A stretch of DNA of 64,000 nucleotides from Leptolyngbya sp. PCC 6406 (lineage in GTDB: Bacteria > Cyanobacteriota > Cyanobacteriia > Phormidesmidales > Phormidesmidaceae). Of this stretch, positions 51,501-59,966 are shown piece after piece. Numbering within the stretch: position 1 is the stretch's first letter; every line of letters begins with the position of its first letter. A program made the translations under genes and the position numbers. Where the stretch lies: assembly GCF_000332095.2 (NCBI RefSeq), contig NZ_KI913949.1:1272291-1336290 (forward strand), read 5' to 3'. Below the pieces are notes generated by a model. That model was not told the origin of the DNA. It saw only the letters and a program-made list of their open reading frames with translations, and did not search any database.

Positions 51501-52646
51501 GGTATGGAAGGAGTTGTTGTTGCCATCCACCCAGTCCCAGCCAGAGGTGATGTTGTTGTAATTGAGATCGGGGTGGCCTGTGGTGAGGCCCGTGTCAATG
51601 ATGCCGACTAGGGGTTGGGCCGCTGGCGGGGCTGAGGCGGAGATCGCCAAGCTGCTGTCGAAGGGAGCCACATAGGATTCGGCATAGGTGTGAATTGCCC
51701 GCCCAATATCCGTGGAGCGCCAATCCTGACTGGGATCCACAAGGTCGCCCATGTACAGGGCTTTACCTTCTGCTCCCCGCACTTGGAACACGATGTCGTT
51801 GTAGTCCAGGTCAGAGCCCCGGTCTACCCGTATGTCCTCAAAAGCAAACGTATTGCCATCGCCGAAGACATCGGCGATTTGGCCCATGGCGAACATGTCA
51901 TCGGGGTTCGCCGTGGCCATCGAGAACAGCGGTGTACCGCTGCTATCGATACGGGGGTTATTGAAGGCGCTCCAGACCCGGCCCCTGGGCACCAGCATGA
52001 GGCCGAATTCATCCCCCGCCTTCATCTGAAAGGTCTTGGCTCCCAGGTAATCCCCCGAGTTCCACTGATCCAGCTTGGGATTGTATTCCCCAAAGCGGGC
52101 ACCTTCAAGGCGATCGCGGATGACGATGTGGCCTTCTTCGGTGCCAGTGAGGGCGCGGCGGGCGGCTTCGCGGATGAAGTCCTCAGAGCCCAGTTCAAAC
52201 TCCTCCATCCCCTCTAGGCTAAAGATGGCTAGTTCGCCCTGGTAGCTACCGCCATCGAAGAGATAGTCGATGGTGACTTCGCCGCTCTCGCCCACAGTAA
52301 AGACGCCAGACTCAAACTCGAAGGAGAGGCTCGTGGAGAAATCCTCTGGGGGTGGAATGAAATCAATGTCTTCGAGGTCTTCTTCCGGGGTGTTGCCGAT
52401 GTCGAAGGGGGGGGTGTCCTCAAGGTCACCGGGGTCAAAACCGCCGTCAACATCAGCTTCAGCATCCAGAGAGGACAGATCAATATCGGCCCCGTCAGGA
52501 GCATCTTCTCCTGTATCGAGAAGGCCACTGGGGGTCAGGATTTGTTCCAGCAGAAAGGTTTGGTGGACAGGTGAGGCTTCAGTGGGCTGGGGGACAAAGC
52601 CCTTAGCAGGTTGACGCCGGGTCCGAAGAGAACCAAACAGTTTCAT
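48525..52646 (-). CDS. giant DUF4114-subtilisin-tectonin-M23 protein
   Basis: 1373 residues in five parts. (1) Residues 40-105: acidic, Asp/Glu/Pro-rich linker. (2) About 110-295: DUF4114-like module (GDEFGLMLVPRG, RGSDLDYNDIVFQVRG). (3) About 340-620: S8 subtilase with Asp351 (VGIIDTG), His389 (DDHGTFVAS) and Ser560 (GTMAGTSVATAQ). (4) About 738-1198: six tectonin-like units of 75-83 residues (MPGQAKDIGIGADGSVWVIG, VAPDGTPWVVNSKG). (5) About 1258-1373: M23 peptidase with His1261, Asp1265 (HYGIDM), YGHL and His1344/His1346 (HLHLEV). No Sec signal peptide is seen; DUF4114 proteins are often exported by type I systems. Two peptidases and a lectin-like propeller suggest cell-wall attack or remodelling. 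Confidence 0.9.
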   Translation of the reverse strand: MKLFGSLRTRRQPAKGFVPQPTEASPVHQTFLLEQILTPSGLLDTGEDAPDGADIDLSSLDAEADVDGGFDPGDLEDTPPFDIGNTPEEDLEDIDFIPPPEDFSTSLSFEFESGVFTVGESGEVTIDYLFDGGSYQGELAIFSLEGMEEFELGSEDFIREAARRALTGTEEGHIVIRDRLEGARFGEYNPKLDQWNSGDYLGAKTFQMKAGDEFGLMLVPRGRVWSAFNNPRIDSSGTPLFSMATANPDDMFAMGQIADVFGDGNTFAFEDIRVDRGSDLDYNDIVFQVRGAEGKALYMGDLVDPSQDWRSTDIGRAIHTYAESYVAPFDSSLAISASAPPAAQPLVGIIDTGLTTGHPDLNYNNITSGWDWVDGNNNSFHTLGAGDDHGTFVASKIAAIRDNGIGIDGINDQSPIWVSRAVGSGQWANSLTEFVDAAIESGQPNAVVNLSFDLTQIDTDGNVTTRYEFTPQEREAIEYARQNGVLMVVAAGNDGGVMSVLGQAAQEFDNILTVGAADGLGKAAYSSYGNGLGLLAAGGTAENPVVSLMADGLGTMAGTSVATAQVTGAVSQVWAANPQLSYRQVIEILQATATDLNTPGWDAQTGAGLLNLPAALLMAKATSPKPYDPEPWFTPQIWSGSKEFTTSERAVNGTGTGYAQVSSIPQNLGAFIKEEMSNGVTVRYYTKGYLTIQPSGHQSWYAVGTGLPVTIAPSATPQRLTHRSTNLGDSIYQLQGDFWAEMPGKAKDISVGADGSVWVIGTEPESGGYSIYNWNGQGWNKVGGSAVRIAVAPDGTPWVVNSKGNIYKRENNVWRQMPGQAKDIGIGADSSVWVIGTEPESGGYGIYNWNGQDWNKVGGSAVRIAVAPDGTPWVVNSKGAIYKRENNAWRQMPGTAKDIGIGADGSVWVIGTQRVFGGYTIHRWNGTGWDRQNGGGVQITVTPNGNPWVVSEPTPNLPNSGNHIYQRSHNTWRQMPGQAKDIGIGADGSVWVIGTGSESGGYGIYSWNGINWDKVGGSAVRVAVAPDGTPWVVNSKGTIYKRENNAWRRMPGQAKDIGIGADGSVWVIGTGAESGGYGIYRWNGTNWDKVGGSAVHVAVAPDGTPWVVNSQGTIYKRENNVWRPMPGKANDIGIGADGSVWVIGTGAESGGYGIYRWNGQGWDNVGGSAVQIAVAPDGTPWVVNADPKVASGGYYAELSALSRSEWNQQSKDNLFFDGKTSNGESSLSVKQIYSDLSNEIFGSYKAMTAGYFDNTNYSGTHYGIDMAGLAGDAVRAVVGGTTTLVQNIAGNYFVGVKGDDGNLWIYGHLENYSVGIGQTITKGMKIGTVFDGAYLPSGYWMAQHLHLEVHEGHSYNRSKSISPLQAYWRSRNL
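49075..50450 (-). repeat. six coding tandem repeats (tectonin-like units)
   Basis: Units of about 225-250 bp encode W-R-x-M-P-G-x-A-K-D-I-G-I-G-A-D-G-S-V-W-V-I-G-T and a second half with V-A-P-D-G-T-P-W-V-V-N-S-K-G. Unit 3 is the most divergent (TQRVFGGYTIHRWNG). Units 4, 5 and 6 are nearly identical in DNA, pointing to recent duplication or gene conversion. Confidence 0.85.
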
Positions 52647-52974
52647 GGGAATGCTCCTGATTGCTGGAAAGAAAGCGGTCTAGGTAGCTTACGCAGAAGG
52701 CTAAGGCAGAATGCTGGGAATGACCGTGATAATTCTTACAGGGTCATACTGGGGATACTAACCTGAAATGTTTGAAATGCCCCCCCCTGTTTTGGGGTTA
52801 GCTGATGGGATGAGGGGCCATGAAACTCCTTTAATCCCTTGTCAAACAAAGCTTCTGGGGAATTGACTCACTTTTTGGCTCAGCAAAAGGTGAGCCAAAA
52901 TCAAAAAAGGTGAGCCAATAATTCAGTAATTTCCCGGATTAAGCCTCAGTAGATTCCGGTAGACATTGGGTGTT
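52647..52974. promoter_or_regulatory. divergent control region with TGAGCCAA repeats
   Basis: TTTTGGCTCA (52873-52882), eight bases, then TGAGCCAAAA (52891-52900) form a perfect 10-bp inverted repeat, and AAAAGGTGAGCCAATA (52906-52920) repeats the right arm. This cluster lies 60-100 bp upstream of the M50 gene and 230-250 bp from the giant protease start, and could be a regulator site for both. No gene is seen. Confidence 0.5.
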
Positions 52975-54429
52975 ATGCAAATTGATAGCCCAACTGCCCA
53001 GGATTGGCTTTGCCCCGACCTCAGTGCCCATTGGCGACTGCGGCAAAACCGGGTTGCCAATTGCTGGATTTTGCAGGGGCGGGAGACACCACGTCAGATT
53101 CGCTTTGACCCCATGGAGGGCTATGCCTTGGCCCGCTTTAGCGGCGGCTGGACCGTGGCCCAGATTCAGGCCCAGTGTGAGGCAGAATTTGGCACCGACG
53201 TGCCGCCGGACTTGGTGGTAACGGTGCTGACCAAGTTGGTGCAACTGGGGATTTTGGCCCCTGAGGGTGAGACCGGCCCAGAGCCCGCCGCCCCTCAATC
53301 CTTGGGGCTGAAGCCGGGGGTGCGGTGGGTGCATCAGGCCGATGGTCATTGGATTTTGGGGGATGCGGAGGGGTTGCGTCACCTGCAAGTCAGTCCTGGG
53401 GATAAGGTGATTATTGAGCAGATTGGTCACTTGCCTCTGGCGGCGATCGCACATCAGCACCACTGCACTCCACACCATCTGCGATCGCTGCTCAACCTTC
53501 TAGCCCAGGCCCAAATGCTCACGGGGGTAGAGACACCCCCCCCGCCCCGGCGCAAATTTACCCCTATACAATTGCTGTACTTCAAAAAGTCCCTGCTCAA
53601 CCCCGATCGCTGGCTAGAACGCCACGTCGGCAAACTGGGCTGGCTGTGGCGGCAATCTACCGGCCTGCTGCTCTGTGGGTTTTTGGCCTTGACGGCGGTG
53701 ATGGCCAATGCCCATCGCCCCGACCTCCTGTTCTTTGGCCAGGGACTATTGCACGCCTATGGCTGGACCCTGCTACTACCCTTTGGCCTGCTGGCCATGG
53801 CCGTCGTGTCGTTACATGAACTGGCCCACGCCTTTACGCTGAAGCACTTTGGCGGCGCGGTGTCCGACATGGGACTGCTGTTTATGTGCCTGATCCCCGC
53901 CGCCTATACCAACAGCAGCGATGCTTACCGCCTGCGCCAGGGTCAGCAGGTGTTGGTGATTGGGGCTGGGGTGCTGTGTCAGGTTGTCATTGGCGCGATC
54001 GCATTTTGGCTGTGGTTTGGCACCGCCGCCAGTGCCGGACTCCACACCCTGGCCTATCTATTAATGGTGGCGGCTCTGTTCACTGTGGCCCTGAATTTGA
54101 ATCCCATGGCCCGCTTCGACGGCTATTACCTCCTCAGTGCCGCCACCGGCATTCGCAACCTCAAACCCCGCTCCTTTCTGTTCTATGCCGCCCTCCTACG
54201 GCGACAGCCCAGCCCCGAGCAGGGCCGTGATGGTCAAAGACCGGCCAGAGGCCATCGCGCCATTCTGGCCACCTATGCCCCCCTCAGCTTTCTCTACCTG
54301 CTGCTGGTCTTTGGCAAATTATTCCTCTGGTTAGCCAATGTCATCCTGACCCACATTCCCTATGTGGCCCTGGTTCTGTTCGTTCTCTGGTGTCTCTACT
54401 ACTTTTCACCCCATGACAACCTCCCCTAA
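52975..54429 (+). CDS. M50-family zinc metalloprotease with PqqD-like N-terminus
   Basis: About 484 residues. Residues 1-100 form a winged-helix/PqqD-like region (FDPMEGYALARFSGGWTVAQ) seen in peptide-modification systems. From residue 225 come six or more membrane helices with the zinc motif VVSLHELAHAFTLKHFGGAV and the second M50 motif LNPMARFDGYYLLSAATGI. Such YydH/SpoIVFB-like proteins are coupled to HlyD adaptors in export of small peptides. The HlyD gene overlaps by 17 bases. ATG 52975 is used; the frame also opens at TTG 52966. Confidence 0.87.
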   Translation: MQIDSPTAQDWLCPDLSAHWRLRQNRVANCWILQGRETPRQIRFDPMEGYALARFSGGWTVAQIQAQCEAEFGTDVPPDLVVTVLTKLVQLGILAPEGETGPEPAAPQSLGLKPGVRWVHQADGHWILGDAEGLRHLQVSPGDKVIIEQIGHLPLAAIAHQHHCTPHHLRSLLNLLAQAQMLTGVETPPPPRRKFTPIQLLYFKKSLLNPDRWLERHVGKLGWLWRQSTGLLLCGFLALTAVMANAHRPDLLFFGQGLLHAYGWTLLLPFGLLAMAVVSLHELAHAFTLKHFGGAVSDMGLLFMCLIPAAYTNSSDAYRLRQGQQVLVIGAGVLCQVVIGAIAFWLWFGTAASAGLHTLAYLLMVAALFTVALNLNPMARFDGYYLLSAATGIRNLKPRSFLFYAALLRRQPSPEQGRDGQRPARGHRAILATYAPLSFLYLLLVFGKLFLWLANVILTHIPYVALVLFVLWCLYYFSPHDNLP

Positions 54430-55798
54430 CCCCCGGCAAAAAGCGCCCTTTAGGGTGGTGCCGCCCCCAGCCGCCCCGACACCCCAGCCGACCTCATCCC
54501 CAGCTTCCCCCCCAGCCGCCCCGAGCCAACCTCTACCCACCGATGCCCCTGCCTCGGCGGCATCGCCCTCGGCAACAGCCCCTGAAACAACGCCATTCCG
54601 GTGGCCTTGGCGCGGATTGATCGTGGCAAGCGGCCTTGTCCTAGCGGGATTTATCCCCACCCCCTACCAAGTCGGGGGCGAAGTCACCCTGGCATGGCCC
54701 GAAGGTGATCGCCAGCAAATCCGGGCTCCGATGCGGGCTATTGTCGAGGAGTTCTACGTGGCACCGGGGGATCAGGTAACGGCAGGACAGACAATTGTGC
54801 GACTCTCCAGCTTGGACCTAGAGCGAGAGATCGCTCAGCTACAGAGAGACATTGATCAGGCCCAGCAGCTTTTGGCAGAGGTGCAGCGAGAGCAACTCCA
54901 AGCCCAAGCAAGAGTAAGGGAGATCACCGCCGTAGTGGTGGTCACCGAGGACAAGACCAAGCGTGCCGTGGTCCGAGGTGAGCAGGGAGCCCAGGGGGCC
55001 ACCTTGCCTGAAATTGCCCTGCTAGAGGTACAGCGCGATCGCTTAGACAGCCAATTGGTCACGGATCGGGAGGAATGGGAGCGGTACCAATTTCTCCATG
55101 CCCAGGGTGCGATCGCAGATGAGGAAGTGCGACGGCGAGAAAACAATTACCTCAACACCCAGAAGGATCTCCAAGTTAAAGCCGCAGAGATTGCCCATAC
55201 CCGTCAGCGTCTAGCAGACACCGCCGCCGATGAAATTGGCAATGCCCAGGTGCAGGGAGCCAGCGCAGATGCTGCTGCCCTACTGGCAGGCTATCGAGAT
55301 CTCATCACGGCCCAAGAACAGGTCATCGCCAGCCACCGTGAGCGCCAACTGGCCCTCCAGGCCCAGCAGCAGAACTTGGTGCTGGTGTCCGCCCAGACCG
55401 GAACGGTTTTGGACGACGATCTCGACCTGCTGGTCGGGCAGGAAGTTACCCCCGAGAAGAACTTGCTGCGAATTGCCCAACTTAACCAACTCACCGCCAA
55501 TGTAGAGGTGAAGGAAGAAGATTTGAACTATGTTCAGCCGGGAGCCGCCGTCACCTTCCGACCCACCTCTTCTAAACTGACACCCTACGATGCAGAAGTC
55601 GATCGGGTGCTGAAGGATGTTGCCCCCGACAGCACCCAGCAGCGCCGGATTGCCACCGTGCGCGTCGTCATTGACAATGCTGATCAGCAGTTGCGACCGG
55701 GATCCGGCGGCTACGCCAAGATTTTTTCCGAGTGGATTCCCCTCTATCAACGTCTGGGACGAGAAGTGATCAAGCTAGTCCCCAGTCGTTTTCTCTAA
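54413..55798 (+). CDS. HlyD-family membrane fusion protein
   Basis: About 461 residues. A Pro/Ala/Ser-rich leader (1-60) precedes one membrane helix (LIVASGLVLAGFIPTPYQVG), a biotinyl-lipoyl-like half (IRAPMRAIVEEFYVAPGDQV), a long coiled coil (about 125-300, LEREIAQLQRDIDQAQQLLA) and a beta-barrel part (GTVLDDDLDLLVGQEVTPEK, VQPGAAVTFRPTSS). This is the adaptor of a type I-like or M50-linked exporter. No ABC transporter gene is adjacent, as is usual for M50/HlyD pairs. It is read directly after the M50 gene. Confidence 0.9.
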   Translation: MTTSPNPRQKAPFRVVPPPAAPTPQPTSSPASPPAAPSQPLPTDAPASAASPSATAPETTPFRWPWRGLIVASGLVLAGFIPTPYQVGGEVTLAWPEGDRQQIRAPMRAIVEEFYVAPGDQVTAGQTIVRLSSLDLEREIAQLQRDIDQAQQLLAEVQREQLQAQARVREITAVVVVTEDKTKRAVVRGEQGAQGATLPEIALLEVQRDRLDSQLVTDREEWERYQFLHAQGAIADEEVRRRENNYLNTQKDLQVKAAEIAHTRQRLADTAADEIGNAQVQGASADAAALLAGYRDLITAQEQVIASHRERQLALQAQQQNLVLVSAQTGTVLDDDLDLLVGQEVTPEKNLLRIAQLNQLTANVEVKEEDLNYVQPGAAVTFRPTSSKLTPYDAEVDRVLKDVAPDSTQQRRIATVRVVIDNADQQLRPGSGGYAKIFSEWIPLYQRLGREVIKLVPSRFL

Positions 55799-55884
55799 CG
55801 GATCCCTCGATTCTGGCCCTCTCCCCAACAATGAAATGCGACCCCTTGCACGGCAACCCATGATAACCATGGCCTCTACAGGAT

Positions 55885-56805
55885 TTAACCCTTCCTACCA
55901 CTGAGCCAGCGCTTGCGCCATGCCCCCGTCGGCTGGAGTGGGGAAGTAGCCTGTTCCTGCTGGCGGCGTTGCTGAATTATTACGGCTGAATCTGTCAAGG
56001 TCGGATCCCGATAGGGCACCGCTGCTCGCGTTTGCAAATGCTCCACCTCCTGTTGAGAGAGGGCGGGCAAGGGTGTATCTCCCCAATTGGCAAGGGTTCC
56101 TGGCCAGCGGCGACCCACTGCGGCACTGGGGCCAATGTGCAGCCCCGCGAGTTGCAGAGCCGATCGCACCGCCGCTGCGCAGGAGTAGGTGGCCAAGCAT
56201 CCCCCAGGGGCCAGACAGCGGGCCACTAGGGTCAAAAACTCTGCGGTCCAGAGCTGGGGACAGCGGGGGGGCGAGAAGGGATCAAGAAAGATGACATCCG
56301 CCTGGAAACCGGATTGCACCAGGGTTTGAATGGTTTGGCGGGCATCCCCCAGATGCAGGTCTGCTTGCAGCCCTGGGGAGTGGACAGAACTCTGGCCCAC
56401 TGTGGCCAATTGCTCCAGAATAGTCTGCACAGCAAGAGGCCAGCCGCTGACTAACCCTTGGGCGATCGCAGCTTGGGGCACCTGTCCATCTAACTCCAGC
56501 CCCACAATCCGAATTGGCAAGCTGGGATCTATGGCCCACAGCGCCTCCAGAGCCGCAGCGGTGTTGTAGCCCAAGCCGTAGCACAGGTCTAGGATTCCGA
56601 TGGCCTTTGGCCGACCAAAGGCTATTGCACTGTGCCGCTGTGCTCGTGCGACTAAATCTGTAGCCTCAACATAGGTGCCACGGGCTTCTTCGTAGGCTCC
56701 ACCGCGACTGTGAAACCATTCTCCAAAGGTGGTGGAGTAAAACGTCTGGCTCCCGTCCCCGGTAGGCTCTGGAGATAGGGTTGAATCGATGGTGGTATCT
56801 GTCAT
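55885..56805 (-). CDS. MnmC-like tRNA methyltransferase (MnmD domain)
   Basis: About 306 residues. ILDLCYGLGYNTAAALEAL is the SAM motif, ADLHLGDARQTIQTLVQSGF and ADVIFLDPFSPPRCPQLWT contain the MnmC N-domain catalytic D-P-F-S-P signature; TLVARCLAPGGCLATYSCAA follows. The protein lacks the FAD oxidase half of bifunctional MnmC, so it would act as a stand-alone methylase of tRNA wobble uridine (nm5 to mnm5). The start is probably ATG 56805 (MTDTTIDSTLSPEPTGDG); 56850 is possible. It is convergent with the HlyD gene, 86 bp away. Confidence 0.87.
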   Translation of the reverse strand: MTDTTIDSTLSPEPTGDGSQTFYSTTFGEWFHSRGGAYEEARGTYVEATDLVARAQRHSAIAFGRPKAIGILDLCYGLGYNTAAALEALWAIDPSLPIRIVGLELDGQVPQAAIAQGLVSGWPLAVQTILEQLATVGQSSVHSPGLQADLHLGDARQTIQTLVQSGFQADVIFLDPFSPPRCPQLWTAEFLTLVARCLAPGGCLATYSCAAAVRSALQLAGLHIGPSAAVGRRWPGTLANWGDTPLPALSQQEVEHLQTRAAVPYRDPTLTDSAVIIQQRRQQEQATSPLQPTGAWRKRWLSGRKG

Positions 56806-56850
56806 TGCCGTCTGATTGACTGACAAAAGTTCAGGGACGATTGGCGACAA

Positions 56851-57397
56851 GTCGCGCCTATGCGCCTATGCGCCTATGAGTCAGCACAGACCAGCTTTGA
56901 TTATATGGTATGTATCGTAGCGGTTTTGTATGGCAGCGGTTACTCAGTACTCCGGAAAAAGTCCTCAGGGGTATTGGACGTTTATTAGGACTAAAAATTA
57001 GGAGATATAAAACAAAGAATAGCAGTACCCAGAACGGTTCCATTGAGTGATCTCCTCACATCTGTCAAACCTGCCTGGAGTTGCCTCAATACGGTGTCTT
57101 CGGTGACTTCTCGCCCCGCCGTATTTATCGCATTGCTCCCTGCTACTGAGCAGAGGAAATATCAAAAACCTGCTTGGATACTGCTGTCTTCGACGAAACC
57201 GGTTCAGACGTTAAATCGATACTTAACCTCCTATTTAACGGGGACTGAACTTCCGATTTGGAACCGGAGCCTTAAGCTCCTTAACTACTAAGATAGGGGG
57301 TCATTTGCCCTGATCCCCAACTTTGAAACCAAAGTTTATCTTCGGGTTAAAAGAAAAACAGGAGCCGGGAAATGGCAGAGGGGCCGGGGTGAGGGGA
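56851..57397. other. gene-poor gap
   Basis: No reliable gene. A frame on the + strand from 57043 to 57291 (82 residues) shows no family and ordinary composition. Near 57220 an AACCGGAGCCTTAAGCTCC hairpin and near 57297 GGGGGTCATTTGCCCTGATC occur. GCGCCTATGCGCCTATG is a short duplication at 56855-56875. An unrecognised RNA gene cannot be excluded. Confidence 0.4.
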
Positions 57398-58186
57398 CTA
57401 AAGGATCTTGGCACTGGTGGGTGTGAGGAGAAAATCTGCCGCTGCTTGCAGGGAGCCATAGAGGCGGGTAGGTTTACAACTGGCCAGGGAAGAGGCGCTA
57501 CGAATGCCACAGGTCAGGCCAATCGTGGGAATATGGGCGGCCTGTCCAGCCCGAATGTCGGCCTCTGTGTCGCCAATCATCCAAGCTCCCACGGGATCTA
57601 GACCCAGTCGGCGGCGATCTGCGATCGCGCCCCTGAGGCTGGCAATTTTGTGCTCGATGCGGTTAGGGTAAGCGGCCTCCACCTCCGTCGCCCCATAGAT
57701 TTGGTGCACCGTGGTAGTCAGGTCGTGGTCGTAGAGAAACTGCATCACTTGAGCACCATGGCGCAGAGTAACAATGACCAAGCGGATGCCATGGGCCTGG
57801 AAGCGCAACAGCGCTTCCCTGGCCCCAACCTGAAGACAATCCTGCTCCAGTAAATCCGCTTGATTCACAATGTCATTCACCCGACCCAGAAACCAAGTCA
57901 CCGCGTCACCCCTCAGCCCCGACCAGTCAGCAATCATCGGGTCGGGCACTCGGGTTTGCTTCATTCGCCAAAACTGCGCCTTCGTTAACACCCGCACAGA
58001 TAGGTCAAGACCCTGGGCGGCATAGCCCGCCTGGGTATCCATGAGCGCCTGTCGATAGGTGCTGTAGTAGCGATCCGACACATCGGCAATGGGACCATCA
58101 AAATCACAGAATAGGGTTGCCCCATGGGACAGCGGCACTGAGCCCACCGCCGCAGTTCGGCTTTCCCCAGAAACGAAGCAATGCAT
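57398..58186 (-). CDS. HAD-superfamily hydrolase
   Basis: About 262 residues. TLFCDFDGPIADVSDRYYST holds the nucleophile and acid Asp of motif I, then a four-helix cap; IRLVIVTLRHGAQVMQFLYD is motif II (T), HKIASLRGAIADRR motif III (K) and VGAWMIGDTEADIRAGQAA motif IV (G-D-T-x-x-D). The layout is that of phosphoglycolate phosphatase-like HADs; the substrate is unknown. The short leader MHCFVSGESRTAAVGSVP is poorly conserved in this group, so the start may be further in. Confidence 0.9.
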   Translation of the reverse strand: MHCFVSGESRTAAVGSVPLSHGATLFCDFDGPIADVSDRYYSTYRQALMDTQAGYAAQGLDLSVRVLTKAQFWRMKQTRVPDPMIADWSGLRGDAVTWFLGRVNDIVNQADLLEQDCLQVGAREALLRFQAHGIRLVIVTLRHGAQVMQFLYDHDLTTTVHQIYGATEVEAAYPNRIEHKIASLRGAIADRRRLGLDPVGAWMIGDTEADIRAGQAAHIPTIGLTCGIRSASSLASCKPTRLYGSLQAAADFLLTPTSAKIL

Positions 58187-58412
58187 ATTTCGCTGCATAG
58201 GCTACGAAAACTTTAGATTAGTTAAGAATCCTCTCAAGCCACTACACCTTAGCAGCCCCTTTTTAGAAATGGGGGACTCATCACCAAGACTCATATAGTC
58301 TGGGCTTATTGCTTATGAGAGAATACATAAGTGGAATTGCGGTCAAATGCCGGGGATCGCCTGCCCACAGGGATATGAAAACGGGGATTTAGTCCAGAAG
58401 GGTGAGAACCCC

Positions 58413-59729
58413 CTACGCCACAATCGTGCCCCAGAGATCGTATACATCAGCCTTATCAATATGAACGCGGGCCATTTGGCCCAGAGCGGCCTGCCCTGTC
58501 ACGTAAACGACACCGTCCACATCGGGGGCAAAGCGGGCCGATCGCCCGATCATTTCCCCCGTTGTCGGCTGGATCTGCTCCATCAGCACCTCCATAACCT
58601 GACCCACCTGGGCTTGGTTGCGCCTCAGGGAGATGGCTTGCTGAGCGAGCATCACCTGTTCTCGGCGCTGATCCATCACAGCCTGGGGAAGCTGATGCGG
58701 CAGGGTGGCGGCGGGAGTGCCCTCTTCAGCAGAAAAGGTAAAGACCCCTACATGGTCAAACTCGTGGCGCTGAACAAACTGCATCAGGTGCTCAAAGTGA
58801 GCTTCCGTTTCGCCGGGAAAGCCAACAATGAAGGTGGTTCGGAGCACTGCTTCAGGTAATGCCGCCTTAATCCGATTAATAATGTTGTCGTTGACTTGGC
58901 CCTGCCAGGGGCGATTCATCGCCCGCAGCACCTCAGGGTGGGAATGTTGTAGGGGCAAATCTAGGTAGGGTAGGACGTTGGGCACCTCTCGCATAGTCTG
59001 AATGACCTCTGGCGTCAGACCCGTGGGGTAGGCATAGTGCATCCGCACCCAGGGAATATCCACTTCCCCCAAGGCCCGCAGCAGTTCCGCCAGTTGGGGC
59101 TTGCCATAGAGATCGGTGCCGTAGTTAGTGGTGATCTGGGAAATGAGCACCAGTTCTTTTACCCCTTCGGCAGCGAGTTGGTGGGCCTCCGCCACGATGG
59201 ACTCAATAGGCCGCGATCGCTGATCCCCCCTCAGGTGAGGAATGATGCAAAAGGCACAGCGATAGTTGCAGCCCTCCGCCACCCGCAGGTAGGCGGTGCC
59301 TTCGCTGGTGGTGCGATAACGCGGCACGGTTTCATCGGCAATGTAGGTGGGCTCCAGGCTCACCTCCTTCACCCGTTCCCCTGCCTCGGCCCGCTGGATC
59401 ACCTCCACAATTTTGTGGTAGTCCCCCGTGCCGACGAGGGCCACCGCCTCGGGAATTTCCTCCAGCAGTTCATCCCGAAAATGCTGGGCCAGACACCCGG
59501 TAATCACTACTTTTTTCTTGGCTTCCGCCAGTTCTACCAGGGTGCGTACCGACTCTTCCCGCGCTGATTCAATAAAGCTACAGGTGTTGACAATGACGTA
59601 ATCCGCCAGTTCCTCGTTGGCATCTACCCCATACCCTGCTTGCACTAGCAGCCCTAGCATGTGCTCGGTGTCAACGCGATTTTTTTCACAGCCTAGGTGG
59701 GTTACAGCAATGGTAGGAGTTGCAGTCAT
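58413..59729 (-). CDS. rimO: ribosomal protein S12 methylthiotransferase
   Basis: The 438-residue radical SAM enzyme modifies Asp89 (E. coli numbering) of ribosomal protein S12. The UPF0004 cluster cysteines are Cys14 ([10 protein letters not shown]), Cys50 ([12 protein letters not shown]) and Cys79 (VITGCLAQ); the radical SAM triad is Cys154, Cys158, Cys161 ([16 protein letters not shown]). [20 protein letters not shown] and a C-terminal TRAM domain (about 375-438) complete the match. The MiaB-type sequence patterns differ, so RimO is favoured. It is divergent from the fibrillin gene, 237 bp away. Confidence 0.95.
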   Translation of the reverse strand: MTATPTIAVTHLGCEKNRVDTEHMLGLLVQAGYGVDANEELADYVIVNTCSFIESAREESVRTLVELAEAKKKVVITGCLAQHFRDELLEEIPEAVALVGTGDYHKIVEVIQRAEAGERVKEVSLEPTYIADETVPRYRTTSEGTAYLRVAEGCNYRCAFCIIPHLRGDQRSRPIESIVAEAHQLAAEGVKELVLISQITTNYGTDLYGKPQLAELLRALGEVDIPWVRMHYAYPTGLTPEVIQTMREVPNVLPYLDLPLQHSHPEVLRAMNRPWQGQVNDNIINRIKAALPEAVLRTTFIVGFPGETEAHFEHLMQFVQRHEFDHVGVFTFSAEEGTPAATLPHQLPQAVMDQRREQVMLAQQAISLRRNQAQVGQVMEVLMEQIQPTTGEMIGRSARFAPDVDGVVYVTGQAALGQMARVHIDKADVYDLWGTIVA

Positions 59730-59966
59730 AGGGGCGGGGTAGGAAGGTCCAAAACCTCTATTGTACTGGGTCTGTCTCCGGTTCTGGAGGCGGCGCGATC
59801 AATATGTTCCCTGGGTTTTCTCCTAGCGGAGACACTGCGCGAACATGCTTCAACCCCCGCTACGTCCAGCACTGTATACGTAGCGCTGAACAATAGGTTT
59901 TGTATCATGATCATGAGCCTAGGCCGTAACCAACCGTCCATTCCACTTGTGGAGACCTGGTGAACC

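Noticed and set aside
57043-57291. 82-residue open frame in the gap before the HAD gene
   Set aside because: No family resemblance, no ribosome site and ordinary composition. Not supportable as a gene.
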